From the NCBI RefSeq assembly GCF_021869535.1, contig NW_026262734.1, positions 111,491,588 through 111,555,587 of the forward strand: a stretch of DNA of 64,000 nucleotides, in the 5' to 3' direction. Below the pieces are notes generated by a model. That model ran no database searches and was not told the DNA's origin. It saw nothing but the letters and a program-made list of their open reading frames with translations. This document shows, one piece after another, positions 22,006-34,339 of the stretch (position 1 is the stretch's first letter; each line of letters opens with the position of its first letter). Made by a program: the position numbers and the translations under genes. The stretch is from Mytilus californianus (taxonomy: Eukaryota > Mollusca > Bivalvia > Mytilida > Mytilidae).

Positions 22006-25000
22006 ATTTGAAATGTTCGAATCTATGTGAATTATTATTGGTCCTCTTTGTACATATTTTTATGTCCCATCTGGGAATTTCATTAGAAATAATAGAGTTT
22101 GTTTGGTTTGTGTTGTTGTAATTGCGCCTGACATAAGAAAAAAAAAAACCTTCTTCGACGGCATTATTTTATAAGTCTATGTTGGTCCATTTTAGAATTT
22201 GGTATTATTTGTAGATCTTTGGTTTTCTGGGTTATTTTTATTTATATCTTGTCTACTAGTAAAAATTTATTGTTTGAGGTTTGATTACTTGTTATTTCAC
22301 ATTCCGTATATATATGGTGTGCGCGCTAATCTATTGGTTACTCTTTTTGTTTTATCAATTATATTGATTGTTGTTTTACCAACGTCTATATTGGTTTATG
22401 CAATTTACATGACTTTTTTGTATCAAAATCACATATTATACTTATGTGTATGATTCAAAAATACATGTCAGAATTATTATAAAGGTTTAATACCATTTTA
22501 AAAAATGAGAAATGATGATTTCACAGATCTGATAGTAACCCAACATTAAAAACATAGTTAGAATATTGTTTAGAAATAAAACTGTTTTCAGTACACCAGT
22601 CAGCCAACAACCAACAGAAAGAATTGCTGACGGAACTATTCATGACAATTTTTATTTCGAACTTAAAATACATTTAAAATCAATAAAAAAATACTCAAAA
22701 AGCTATCACATGAACTCAAAATACCGCGTACCTCGACGCCCCTATAATAAAATACATTTTTAAACAATGTGTGTATATGTTGTAACCGACAAGGAACAAA
22801 TATGTACAAAGTAATGAACCTAGAATTACGAAATATTGTATCAACCATATAAGAAATACGAAACTGAATATTAAAATTTAACGTAAATATATACTGGAAT
22901 TGGTAACTAATTTGAAATTTTAATAATTTTCAAATATTTACACTGTATTTGTTTACATGTTTTTCGAGTTATGAAGATGAAAGAGATAAGAATCGAAGTA
23001 TGTTACAGAATGAAGAAATATACATTACATAGAGTAAACGTTTATGCATTGATTTAGTAAAATAAGGAATAGAAATAGGCTCCCCTTTTAGCAGTTTCTT
23101 TCTCTCTAAGTCACTATGAAGCTTCAGATACTCTTAGCGTGTATTTTACAAAATTGCCTTTATTCATTATTCCAGGTATACCAGAAATGTCTTGCATACT
23201 TATATTCGCATCTACTTATATACCGATTCAAATACTTTGTTATCATTTTTCTAAAATTATGTTACTTCGCCATTGACATGACTGATAGTCATCATAATTA
23301 TAAACGAAATTTATTGTACGATATTATGCTTATTTAAAGTATTTTAGTATTTTCTCGTTTTTTCTCAATAATTTTTTGGCACCTGCTAATTATGAAGAAA
23401 GAAACAAACTTGGTATGTGAAACGTTATAAAACAAATATGGGCGCCAAAATTATGTATTCCGTTAAATCAATATTAACAAGAGCAAGAGCATAGAGCACA
23501 GAGAATACATCTTTAATAATAGTTTACATTATTGAATATTATAAAATTTGATAAAACAAACAATTATCAAATACGTTTCCAAATTCGAACAAAAATAAAC
23601 ATATTGATTATTATGCAATGTTGTTATAAAACACTATTTTTAATATTGACAGTATTTGCACACCGTAGTATATTTTACATGTAAAGGGACATAATCCAAA
23701 TAATTTTGATAATGGGGCAAAGAACATTCTTGACACGACAGAAAAGTGAAACATCATAACTATATGTATTGTGTGAGTATGCGTTAAAAGCAAATAACTG
23801 TATTCTTAGATTGTCAGTCGTTGTATAAATGTGTACAGTAAACACTTCTAGATTGACCATTGTATATGATAAACAGTTGTACTTCCTTGTAGCCAGAAAT
23901 GGTCACGTTTGAAAACAACTGTAGTGCTAAAATACGTATGCCCTTGGGGGTGCGGTTTATCATGTGTGTCGTTTGTTTTCTGATATTTTCTGTTCCTAGT
24001 ATTTATTTTGTAATTTATTTTTTTTTTGGTTTTTGTGTTGACTTTTATGAAATTGACACCGCATTCCAAAAAGAACGATATGGACAAATATTGATATCAG
24101 CATGACAACGTGTAAATGGAAAGGGAAGACGGGGTTAAAACAGGTGCACCACAAAATCCAAATAAAATATAAATTTTCGGAAACATAAAATGCATTTGAA
24201 TATTAAAACTCATGTAATCATGCCATGCCTGCAAACAACTTTCCAGAAGCACAGGTTTGTTTGTACTCAGAGTAGATTTTGAATTAAAAACAAGTCATTT
24301 TGACAAATAGGTTCGTATGAACATAAAAGCAGTATACGACCCTTTAACAAAAGAAATCGACAAGGGATGGGTTGATATCTACTTTTATTATAATTTGATT
24401 TAATCTTATTTTCTATCTCTCATTTATTTACATTTCGTAGTCAAACCAGACCAATCAGGAGGAAAAATGTTCATTAACCACTGCAAATATCTTTCTTTAT
24501 ATCTTTAATAATTACTATCGTTGATCGGGGCTCATTTTTGGATAAGTTTAGTTTCATATGATTAAGTGTATTGATAAAATAATATTATTGACAAATAAAA
24601 ATGTTTCAGCTGCCGTATAGACGAAAAATAACTGACAGATGATGGTCACTACATTAGTGTAGGATAATTTTCATTCTTTCCCCTTTTGTCTATATAAGCT
24701 AAAAATTAAATAATGTAAAACAATGCAATTATACATTTGAGCTCGAAACAATTAATATGCAGCCATATGTTTACGTATATTACGGTTATTTTCATACAAG
24801 GCCGTAAATAGGCATATTAATTTAGTGGGGAAGAACTGATCGACGTGCGTAGCAAGGCGAAAAATTTCGGCAGGGGGTCTGGGATAAATGATGTTAAATC
24901 GTGCATTCTGGGCATTTTTTTAAAAGCTTGACATCGTTGCATAGCTATATAGATTGAAGATATCACGAATTGATTTCAAACCGTTTCATTGCGGACGGAG

Positions 25001-27185
25001 CTAAATATTAATTTTCAGCTTTAAGTCTTGAACAGGCTATATTGGGATATACTTTGCCATTTCACCTTCAGGAATATCAGATAATCATATCTTTGTCATC
25101 TGAATTCACTGAGACATAGGGGTACCCCCTATGTTATTTTATGTTATTTTAGAAATGTTATTTTTAGTTTTTCTTTTTGCTACATGTTACCTTTTAACGG
25201 TATGGGTACGGGAAGTTGGATATAACTATATCGTTTTATGTTATTCTAGGAATATTGAATTTTAGGGTTTTTTTTTATGGATACGGGAAAATTGAACTGG
25301 AGTTTTCGCCGTCTACATGTAGGTCCGTGATTTCAGATTATTTCTGGAAATAGTCAGTGGTTAGATCTTTTAGATCGACAATCGAAAAATGAGGCGGGTA
25401 GGAGGGGGTCCGATCCCGAAATCACGAACTAAAATACACGAAATCCCGTAGTCCCCAATTTGAAAACACGAAAACCCGTTATAAAGGTCCTACCGTCCCT
25501 CAATAATGTCAAAATTGTATTACGGGATGTTCTTTCAAATATGAAGCTTAAGGAAACATGGATAAAAAATAATCCATGAAGGTTTCATATCATTTATATT
25601 TTAGTTTATCTGTAAAGAGAACGAATAAAGTTGGGGAAAACAGAGAAATGAATACTCAGACAGGACTGCTCCCGTGCGGTGCCCCAGTACTTGATTTGTC
25701 AGTCTATTTATAGTTTTTGGATTAGTTCCAATGAAAATATATTCAATACTGGAACTCTTAACACCTGTTGTGAACACAAATAACATCCATTAGTTTACTA
25801 GAATTATTCCTTCCTCGCCTTCAGTATCGCTTTTCCTTTTTCTGCAAGAGCCTGTTTTTAACCAGATATTCATGATGATTACCGATTAATAGGTTAATGT
25901 AACCGAGAAACATCACCCGGTGAGATGCTGAGTTATATCATGTTATATCCGGGAAGAATAATTTGAAATGAACGATGTCAAGTTATAGAAATTAATTCTC
26001 AAATCTGTGACCTACACTCAAATTTAGGAAAAACTATGTTGTTATGGGAGAATAAATGTCATTTTAAAAAAGTCCGTCCGACCTTTATTTTATGCCCCAT
26101 TGATTTGCATAATACGTTTCGAGTCTGCGATTAGTTATCATTTACCGTGGTACCTACAATTATAGTACTAGAAGTAAGTATTGCTCTAGACTAGCATAAT
26201 TCCAATGTACACCCTGCATCCGAAAGATAACGTTCATTTAAATTCTATATGCATGTAATGTGGTCATTATGAAATATAATACAACAGTTGCAGCCTTTAT
26301 AAATTAGTGCACATTGACCTACGATTTATGCTTTATTTAGAGATAATTAAAACCAAAGCAGAGTTCAATTTGAAAAAAAAGCATTCCTATAATTTTGAGT
26401 AAAGATTCACCCAAAGGTGCATCAAACCATAAAAATTAACATAAAGAGAGGCCTTTAAGCATTTAGTCAGTCACGCATTTTGTCAGTCTGTCGTAAATAA
26501 TTTTGGTCTGCAATGCTCTTCAAGCAACTTCGTTCTTTATTTGCACTTTAAACTTTTTTGAATTGAGAATTACTGAGTCTTTTGTAGACGATACGCGAGT
26601 CTAGCGTGCAAAATTGTAATCCTCGTATCTATGACGAGTTAATTTACAAAAACAAACACTTGTGTGAAACACTCTTCAATAGTATATTGTGTTAATAGGT
26701 ATAAAGGGAAATTACACGAATTACACGAATGAGGTGAATCTTGAATATGTTTGAATCTTTGTTTTTAATATATTATCATTGTGCATGTAGTCACAATATT
26801 TAGTCAATTAAAATAAATGAGGGAATGGAACCACACATTTATTTCAATATATATAGGGTATTTGGTTTTTCTTTTTAGTTATCTTGTCAGCAAATAACAA
26901 ACTTTTCAATCAATGCATAGAAGGTATACTATCCACAATCGAAGGTGTGTTTTATGTCCTGATCTTGACCTCGATATTGACACAGTCATCTTTGCTAGCC
27001 AAGGGTTACGATCCAGTCCCCTCCTCTCCACCCTTGGCAGAATAAGCCAACATTTGTGTTTTCAATCCGCGTCATCTACTGGTAGATAAAATCGCGAAGT
27101 GGATAAATCGTACTTTATAAAAAAAATCACTCGGATTCAAACAAACAATTCTCTAAAACTGACATTATCACGACGCTTGATTTCT
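22006..27185. other. Five kilobases without a recognisable gene
   Basis: AT-rich DNA with only short frames. Notable local features are a degenerate '(t)acccg/cgaaat' repeat at 25380..25500 ('cccgaaatcacgaa', 'cacgaaatcccgt') and a direct near-repeat of 'atgttattttag' at 25128..25165. The hydrophobic 84-residue frame at 22199..22453 has no recognisable family. Confidence 0.45.
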
Positions 27186-27189
27186 TGAT

Positions 27190-27450
27190 TGACAGCATTT
27201 TTGTTACGTTTGGAGGACGTGTTACTTCAACAAACAATCGGCGATCCCATGGGGAAAGAATGTGCTGTTCTTCTTGCCGACCTTTTCTTTTATTCATATG
27301 AGGCTAACTTCGTACAGGAATTTCTTAGGAAGAAATTAAAAAAAAATAGGAGTATCATTTAGCTTTACTTTCCGCTATATAGATGATGTTCTCTCACTAA
27401 ATAATTCAAAACTTGGTGAGAATAAGATTACAAGTTTTGCTGTTAATGAT
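27190..27450 (+). mobile_element. Reverse transcriptase relic with YIDD motif
   Basis: In one frame from 27228 the sequence reads QQTIGDPMGKECAVLLADLF, then FYSYEANFVQEFLRKK. SFTFRYIDDVLSLNNSKLGE follows at about 27361..27420. The GDPMG and YIDD motifs identify the reverse transcriptase palm. A one-base shift precedes QQ and a stop lies before SFTF, so the copy is dead. It abuts the flank shared by duplication copies A and C. Confidence 0.75.
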
Positions 27451-27459
27451 AAAATAATG

Positions 27460-28190
27460 CTAACTATAGTGCACATACATTGTATGTACCCAATGTAACT
27501 GACGTTAGATAAATCCAATATAAACAACAATAATTGTCCTTTCCTAGTAATGTATATTTCAGTTTACATTATACAAAGATTGTTCGATTTTTTACGGTGA
27601 TGTTTCATTATGTTCTTTTCACGGAAGGTATATTTTCAAACTCGTTTTCTCTGCCAGTGTCTGAAGTTACGTTTAAGGTTTCAAGGACCGTAATCCATAA
27701 ATATGTTGGGTGGTTAAAGATTGGTATTATATTCTGGGAAAATATGCTTTATTTATTAGTTGTAATTGGCGTTGAAAAAGCTTTTTCTTAAATTAAGAGG
27801 GATAGCCGAGTCCTAAAACAAAAAGATGAACCCCTCCAAATTCCTCATATGCCTCTTCAATGATAGGAGTCTGTAATTTAGTTGTTGTCTTTGGTTGCCG
27901 TGTGTCATATTCGTTTTCTTTTATTGCGCTACAATAATTCAAGCCGTTGAAATTCTCGTTAGAATTGTTTTACATTATTTCATCTCGGGGTCTTTTATAG
28001 CTATACGATATTGGTTTTCATCATTGCAGAAGGCCGAACGATGGCCTATTATTGCTAACAAACACGTCATTTTGGTGTTTGATGGATAGTAATCTCATTT
28101 AAAATCATGTGACATTTTATTTTATTAATATTTGTTTCACTATTTATAAGATGAAATATGTTTTACTGTATATAATCGTTAATTAACTGA
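27460..28190 (+). repeat. 5' flank of duplication copy C, including an R1 repeat
   Basis: 27460..27790 matches 720..1260 (retroelement relic) and 27790..28115 is a diverged R1 copy equivalent to 1630..1970. No separate promoter could be recognised. Because of the 3' splice site at 28207, the true promoter and 5' exon should lie further upstream. Confidence 0.6.
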
Positions 28191-28191
28191 G

Positions 28192-28207
28192 TCTTGTTCT
28201 GTTTCAG
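28192..28207 (+). promoter_or_regulatory. 3' splice site before the intact TRIM-like CDS
   Basis: 'cttgttctgtttcag' is a strong pyrimidine tract with AG at 28206..28207, 37 bases before the ATG at 28245. It shows that the in-frame ATG at 28194 lies in the intron and that the start should be taken as 28245. Confidence 0.75.
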
Positions 28208-28244
28208 AGGTTGCATATACTTGCTACCAATATTTACCGACAGG

Positions 28245-29939
28245 ATGGCCACAAAAAAAGCGTTAAATTGTGGTCCATGTGACTACAAACATGAAACAAA
28301 GTCAGCAGTAAAATGGTGTACAGATTGTACAGAGGCTTTGTGTTCGACATGCTTTGAAGCGCATAAAAGTCTGAAAGTGTCAAGAAATCATAGTGTTATT
28401 GCAATAGAGGACCATAATACCCTGCATGGAATTATATTGGATTTGCCGGAAACTCAAAGATGTGACCTGCATGGCAAGCTTTCGGAATATTTTTGCCCTT
28501 TACATGACCAAGTAGTTTGTATCAAATGCATCCAAACCAAACATAATCAGTGCACTGGTTGGTTGCCAATCTCAGAAGCAGCAGATGGTGTTAAATCATC
28601 GGTATCAAAAGAGACGATCAGTCAAGATCTTGAGGACGTGATTAGAAATTTTGAAGAGTTGATTGATAACCACGAAAAAGAACAAATAGCGAATCAGAAC
28701 GCTTGCAAAATTTTAAAAGGTAAAGCTTCAAAAGTTGTTCAGAGTATTATTCAGAAAGTAAAAGACCTTGAAGCAGAATTTGTCAATACAGTTGAAAAAC
28801 AGCATCAAGATATTTCTGGCAGTATAGGCAGCCGGACAATGCAATTTCAGGATAAACTGCAAAAAATAAAAGCTTTGAGAGACAAACTTAATGGTTTAGA
28901 AGGTTATGCTTCTGATACTCACATATTTTTGAGCATTCGTAAGATTTCTAAAGAATTGAACGATAATACCGAAGAAGTAAAATCTTTAACTGAGGAGCCT
29001 GTTACTATTTTGAAAGAACTCCAGTTAGCAGCCCCAATTCAGACTTTTCTATCGGAAGTTAAATTGCTTGGCCATGTTCAAAATGACCAAAAACGTATAG
29101 CATTTCAACCAACAAAACTTCATAAAGTTCAGTCTCATGTTTCTGTTTCGGTCTCAAAACCAATAGAAGATATAGAAATACAGAAAATAGTAAAGATTAA
29201 TGTTTCTAAGTCGCAAACATACAGCTCGAAACTTTGGAGCGCAGTTGTCTTGCCAAATAGACAGTTAATTTTCAAATGGACTGAAAGTAAAAATATTGTC
29301 ATATACACCTTAGATGGAAAGTTTGTAAGATATCAACCTGTAAATGACAACGTTAAATATATGGCAATCATAGACTCAGAAAGACTAGCGTTCTCCTATG
29401 AAAGAAGCAATGAGGTTTGTATTTTCAACGTGCAGACACTACAAACGGAAAAGAGAATCGATTTTAAGGAAAAATGCTACGGATTATCATATGATGGTAA
29501 GAACTTATACGCAGCTGGAACGTCAACGATACATTGCGTTGAAATGACAGATGATCTAGTGCGTATATCATCAGTTCCAGTGAACACGAACTCTGTTGCT
29601 TTTCTATCTGTCCATGGAGATAGACTTTATTATGCTAACTACGATAATCATACCGTTTACTGTTCCGAGAAAAACGGAGAGGAACTATGGTCTTTTAAAA
29701 ATGAAATAATGAAGTTTCCCATTGGCATTACAACAGACCAGTATGGAAATACATACGTTGCATGTACACAGTCAAACAACGTTCTTGTGATTTCAGCTGA
29801 CGGAAAAAAATATAAAGAACTACTTAACGCGTTTGACGGCCTTGTAAATCCTAGAGCCATATTTTACGAGAAAAGTGATAATCGTTTACTTGTTTGTAAT
29901 AATGAGAACGGACAAGCACTTTTGTGCACAATAAAATAA
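28245..29939 (+). CDS. TRIM-like protein: two B-boxes, coiled coil, beta-propeller-like C-terminus; no RING
   Basis: Intact 564-residue, single-exon coding region. Residues 9-49 form B-box 1, with cysteine pairs C9/C12, C25/C28, C33/C36 and H40/H49. Residues 73-103 form B-box 2 (C73, H76, C84, H87, C92, C95, H100), whose last ligand is C103 where His is usual. About 115-220 is a Lys/Glu-rich coiled coil for dimerisation. About 320-564 has repeating blade-like units (AIIDSERLAFSY, LSVHGDRLYYANY, GITTDQYGNTYVACTQSNNV) as in NHL-type propellers of bivalve TRIM proteins. No RING precedes B-box 1, so ubiquitin ligase activity should not be assumed; a scaffold or innate-immunity role is inference from the family. 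The start at 28245 is fixed by the upstream splice site and by conservation in the two pseudogene copies. Neighbours are repeats only. It is the only functional member of the local duplication. Confidence 0.92.
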   Translation: MATKKALNCGPCDYKHETKSAVKWCTDCTEALCSTCFEAHKSLKVSRNHSVIAIEDHNTLHGIILDLPETQRCDLHGKLSEYFCPLHDQVVCIKCIQTKHNQCTGWLPISEAADGVKSSVSKETISQDLEDVIRNFEELIDNHEKEQIANQNACKILKGKASKVVQSIIQKVKDLEAEFVNTVEKQHQDISGSIGSRTMQFQDKLQKIKALRDKLNGLEGYASDTHIFLSIRKISKELNDNTEEVKSLTEEPVTILKELQLAAPIQTFLSEVKLLGHVQNDQKRIAFQPTKLHKVQSHVSVSVSKPIEDIEIQKIVKINVSKSQTYSSKLWSAVVLPNRQLIFKWTESKNIVIYTLDGKFVRYQPVNDNVKYMAIIDSERLAFSYERSNEVCIFNVQTLQTEKRIDFKEKCYGLSYDGKNLYAAGTSTIHCVEMTDDLVRISSVPVNTNSVAFLSVHGDRLYYANYDNHTVYCSEKNGEELWSFKNEIMKFPIGITTDQYGNTYVACTQSNNVLVISADGKKYKELLNAFDGLVNPRAIFYEKSDNRLLVCNNENGQALLCTIK

Positions 29940-30017
29940 ACATTTTTTTGAAAATTTAATTTTTCGCAATTTTGTGCTGAATATATATGAAATATTTGCA
30001 AGTGAATGTTTAAAGAC

Positions 30018-30023
30018 AATAAA
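30018..30023 (+). terminator. Candidate polyadenylation signal AATAAA
   Basis: AATAAA 79 bases after the TRIM-like stop codon. A second one occurs near 30174. Which is used cannot be told from sequence. Confidence 0.4.
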
Positions 30024-31039
30024 TCAATCTCTATCGCAAAGGTGGTCTATAATTGGTGATTGTTTAATTGAAGATGAACACACTCATGTGAAATGTGGGA
30101 AAAGGACAGAATGGTTTCCTTTTTCTTTTTTAATATATCTTGGGTAGGATATTTAAAAATTGCATTTTGCTTTAATAAAGGTTTATAATTTACCCTAATT
30201 GTTCACTTTTGTGTATGCTTTCGTACTCTGTGTCTGAGAAACACTTAAAGAAATTGTAGTTCTAGAGTAACTTGTCAGTATTGCAGTTTTGTTTTTATTT
30301 GAAATACTTTTATCATATTGTAACTCTGTAAGCCTTAAATTCCAACAGGTCAATTATGAGAACCATAAAGAGTCGTTGCAAGGGTTCTATAGCGTGCAGA
30401 AAGCGTGGTCGTATCGTGACATTGGTTTAGCGGGCAAAACTTTCTTTCCAACAGGACGTCGATGCGTATTCATACATCGTATGCAGAATACCGAGAGCAC
30501 TTCGATTCCATAGGCACAGATCTAGATGCCGGACAGGATAGGTTCATTGACACCTTATTTCTAACCCCAAGTCAATTGTTCGAGTGTTGTTAAAAAGTAG
30601 AACAGAGTACCAGCGATGATTTGTTGATTTTAAATAATAATAAATTGAGAGGAATTATTCCGTATATTCTTTTGATCTTGATATTTCAGAGTGACTCAGA
30701 AGACAACTGTACCAATACATAATAATAAAGAAATGATTATCTGGTCATTGCAATCGTAAACAAGATCATGCAGTAATTGTGGTATGCATTCCACAAAGGT
30801 AAAAGCAATGTGATGTCATTCATGAGAAAATAAAACAACAGACGCATATCTTATAAAGAATTCCTGTGCATACTCAAAACTATACCCTTCACTAAATACG
30901 CAGTCTCGATCTTTTTTGTTTGTAAACAATTCCAATAATATACATAAAATTTCTGCACTTTATACCTTTTTTTGTCAAATATAAGAATTTGATGTTACTT
31001 CAAGATGAAATTGATATCATCAAGGTACTTGACAACATA

Positions 31040-31290
31040 TGTGTTACCCCTTTTTTTAATGAATAAAACCCCATAACTCGGAAACGTAAAATCTAAAATT
31101 CAAAAAAATCGGAAGGGAGCTCACGTCAATAAATATAAACAGTTCACCAAAGTTTCATGAAAACTGCTCAAAGCGTTTTTGAGTTATTGTCCGACATGTC
31201 GACGACGGACGGACGGATGGACGGACAGACGGACGGAGATACGGACGGACGGACAACGGTTTACCATAATACGTCCCGTAAACGGGAGTA
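31040..31290. repeat. Element end with a GGAC-rich microsatellite
   Basis: 'aaaaaaatcggaagggagctc' and 'agtttcatgaaaactgctc' precede 'gacgacggacggacggatgg' (31200..31255). The same kind of GAC-rich run closes the element at 42735..42770. Likely the end of a non-autonomous transposable element. Confidence 0.5.
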
Positions 31291-31496
31291 TAAAAATAAA
31301 ACGAGAAAAATAATTTCCAATACTGTTTACATCTTGATATCCGCAAAGGTTGGATCAGAGAAAATATATCGATATATGTATATATAAGAAAAAATGTCCT
31401 CCATGTTTTTGCACACCTCAAATCTCCCGGTACAAAATATATAATATATCACTGTTTACGCGTTTATTTGTTTTAGTGTGACTTCGCATGGAGTGT

Positions 31497-31962
31497 GATG
31501 CATGCATACTAGGAGACCCTTATCCTGTCGATGGACACGGGTTCGCTCAATTTGGAGTATGTGCGATTCCTTCAGTTATTTGTAGGTACCAAGATTTGTC
31601 TCTTCTTAATCGAATTACCGTCGGTAAACTACTGTGACTTGATTTACGGACTCCATTTATTCTGTTTGTTTACCATTCCAATAAAACACACAAACAATCT
31701 GCACGTTATGATATCAGACTGTTCAGTATGATGCATGCATACTAGGAGACCCTTATCCTGTCGATGGACACGGGTTCGCTCATTTTGGAGTATGTGCGAT
31801 TCCTTCAGTTATTTGTAGGTACCAAGATTTGTCTCTTCTTAATCGAATTACCGTCGGTAAACTACTGTGACTTGATTTACGGACTCCATTTATTCTGTTT
31901 GTTTACCATTTCAATAAAACACACAAACAATCTGCACGTTATGATATCAGACTGTTCAGTAT
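31497..31962 (+). repeat. 233-bp near-perfect tandem duplication
   Basis: 31497..31729 and 31730..31962 are the same except for a handful of bases (for example 'ctcaatttgg' against 'ctcattttgg', and 'attccaat' against 'atttcaat'). Each begins 'gatgcatgcatactaggaga'. The frames inside are also duplicated, with no known protein. Confidence 0.9.
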
Positions 31963-32440
31963 GGACGTATTCTATAATACGGCATGAAAAATTTAGCAGG
32001 CTATCAGATAATTTGTTTTGTAATTGTCAATTTTCCTAATTCGGGTGTGGGATAACTAACAATGATTTATGTTTTCTTTAATGACTCAAATGTAATGTAT
32101 TGAAATATTTTTTTCTCTGTTGGGTTGTTGAATACTTGTGGTATCTTTAGAGAGAAACAATGAATACACTCTCTAAATTTGTTTTTTCGTAATGGTTCAA
32201 AGTAGAATATATTGAGACAATAACGTATCTTGACACGAATAATGAACCATAGTAAAACATATTTTAACTCTCATGAGAATTAGCATGTAATACGAACCGA
32301 ATGTTACTGAACAATATATGCAAGAATGTTTGTTTCGAAATGTTCAAGAGTTTTTTAATACCCTCTGCTGGTAAACTTAACAGTAAAAATGAGTACAAGA
32401 TTTTATGCAAGCGTAAAATTCAATACAAATTCAATAAAAT

Positions 32441-33180
32441 TGTCTAGGTACTCTTCATCTTCGTTTTTGCCTTTAAACAATTTTGATTCGAGCGTCACTG
32501 AGACGTCTTGTAAAGATGAAACGCGCGATTGGCATACAGTATTACAGCCTGGTATCTTTTCCTAAGAATGAACATGAATATAATCCTTTATAACGCTACT
32601 AAACTTACACCGAGCAATAAATAACGTATGCAGAAGTAATTCTTTTACTGATAAATTAAATAACTTTTTATGACAAAATACTTTAAGGATTGGGTCACAC
32701 CTTTTACCGATTAGAACAAATTTCTTGAGACAAAAACAATTGTTTTTCTATGGTATACTGTACTTTGAATGTTCGATCTGCTAACCATTATACATAATAT
32801 CAGCATGTGCGCACTTTAATAAATATTAATTTGGTGATGGCCAAGGAAAAAGTATTTTTGAAATCCAAAATTTAAAAAAGGTGTTGCGTTGAAATACAAT
32901 TATTTGCGAAGCTAAGCCAGAAAGAAATAATTCGTGCAGTTTTCACATAAATTATCGAACTTGTAACATCTACATCCTTGTAAAGACTTCAAGTTGTTTT
33001 ATTCATGAACAAAAAACCCGTGTCGAACTACTGTACTTGCCTAGATTACTAGTTCGGTAAAGATAGAAGCAGAAATAAAAAAAAACCTACACACACAAAC
33101 AAAAATAGAACAAAAAATGATTGTATAGGATGCTGTTACGAAGTCAACCAAACGAAGCTCCCATAATTCGTCATTCCCAG
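32441..33180. other. Gene-free stretch
   Basis: Contains an inverted copy of the 'cgtttcatctttacaagac'-type dispersed repeat at about 32480..32540. Nothing else was recognised. Confidence 0.4.
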
Positions 33181-33184
33181 GGCA

Positions 33185-34085
33185 TTCTTCCTGACATTGG
33201 GCAAAACCAAGTACAAATAAGTTTGGTCCAGTAAAGTGATATGCATTAATGTCGCCTAGGGACTGACCCTGTATGTCATTCCAATCTTCGGGAAACGACG
33301 AACAGGATTGTATATGGTTTAGGGGTGGGGATCTCGACCATTTACAAGATATAAGACCATTAGGGGTGGGGGGGACGAACCCCTGGGGACTGATTCTATA
33401 TATCATTCAAATCTTTGTGACATGACGATCAGGAACATATATATATATATGGTTTAGGATGGGGATCTCGACCATTTACAAGATATTTAAACATTGGGGG
33501 TGGGGGGAACCCCTGGGGACCTCTCCTATATATCATTCAAATCTTCATGACATGACAAACAAGAATATATATAGTTTAGGGGTGGAGATCTCAACCATAA
33601 ACAAGATATTTGAACAGATTCAAATGCCAGGGGGTGGGGATGACCCCTCGGGTCTTACCATGTATATCATTAAAATCATCTTGGCATGACCAACCAGCGT
33701 AAATATGGTTTAGGGGTGGGGATCCTGACCACTTACAAGATATTAGAACTTTCTCAAATGGCAGGGGGTTGGGATGACCCCTGGGGACTAACCCTGTTTA
33801 ACATTCAAATCATCTTGGCGTGACAAACCAGAATATATATGGTTTAGGGGTGGGGATCTAGACCACTTACAAGATATTAGAACTTTCTTAAATGACAGGG
33901 GGTGGGGTGACCCCTGGGGACTAACCTTGTATGTCATTTGATGTGTTTTATCATGACAAACCAGAATATATATGGTTAAGGGGTGGGGATCTTGACCATG
34001 TTGACCACTTACAAGATATCAAAACTTTCTCAAGTGGCAGGGGGTGGGGGTAACCCCTGTGGACTAACCTTTTATTTCATTCAAT
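33185..34085. repeat. G-rich tandem array, unit about 122-137 bp, six to seven copies
   Basis: The block 'tatggtttaggggtggggat' recurs at about 33312, 33449, 33571, 33706, 33838 and 33971, each followed by 'ttacaagatat', then a G-run/'acccctggggact' segment and 'atcattcaaatc'. A partial copy starts at 33185. Units are diverged and contain several runs of four or more G. Non-coding. Confidence 0.85.
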
Positions 34086-34339
34086 GTGCTTTACCATTCA
34101 GAAAACTTTCAATTATAAAGATTGTGTCTATCACTAATTGTTTTTATAGGGTTCTATAGTAAAACCCTCCTTTTTTCTGGCCCCTCAAAGTACCCCTTAA
34201 AAAACCCCATTGCACAAACAAAACCCTGAGTGCACCACTAGACATGTTAGTCTAACATATTGTGGAACCCTAAGTTAATCTGACCAGGAGAGCGGGTGCG
34301 GACAAGTTCAAATTTAAAAGCGGCGGAAGAAGAAGAAGA

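Larger units (their letters stand above)
30240..32440 (+). repeat. 3' flank of duplication copy C
   Basis: Non-coding. 30260..30320 matches 4505..4560. 31960..32440 follows the same order as 13555..14050 in copy B: 'tattctataatacggcatgaa', 'gggtgtgggat', 'aataatgaaccata', 'gagaattag', 'atacgaaccgaatg' and 'taccctctgctgg'. Two younger features interrupt it, a GGAC-rich element at 31040..31290 and a 233-bp tandem duplication at 31497..31962. Unlike A and B, this flank does not reach an orphan SLC5 exon. Confidence 0.6.

Noticed and set aside
22199..22453. Hydrophobic 84-residue frame that might be a membrane protein or a mitochondrial fragment
   Set aside because: No recognisable family motif, no neighbours of mitochondrial origin, and typical of AT-rich noise.
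28194..28244. In-frame ATG giving a 17-residue N-terminal extension of the TRIM-like protein
   Set aside because: It lies across the conserved 3' splice site, and the extension is not conserved in the two pseudogene copies.
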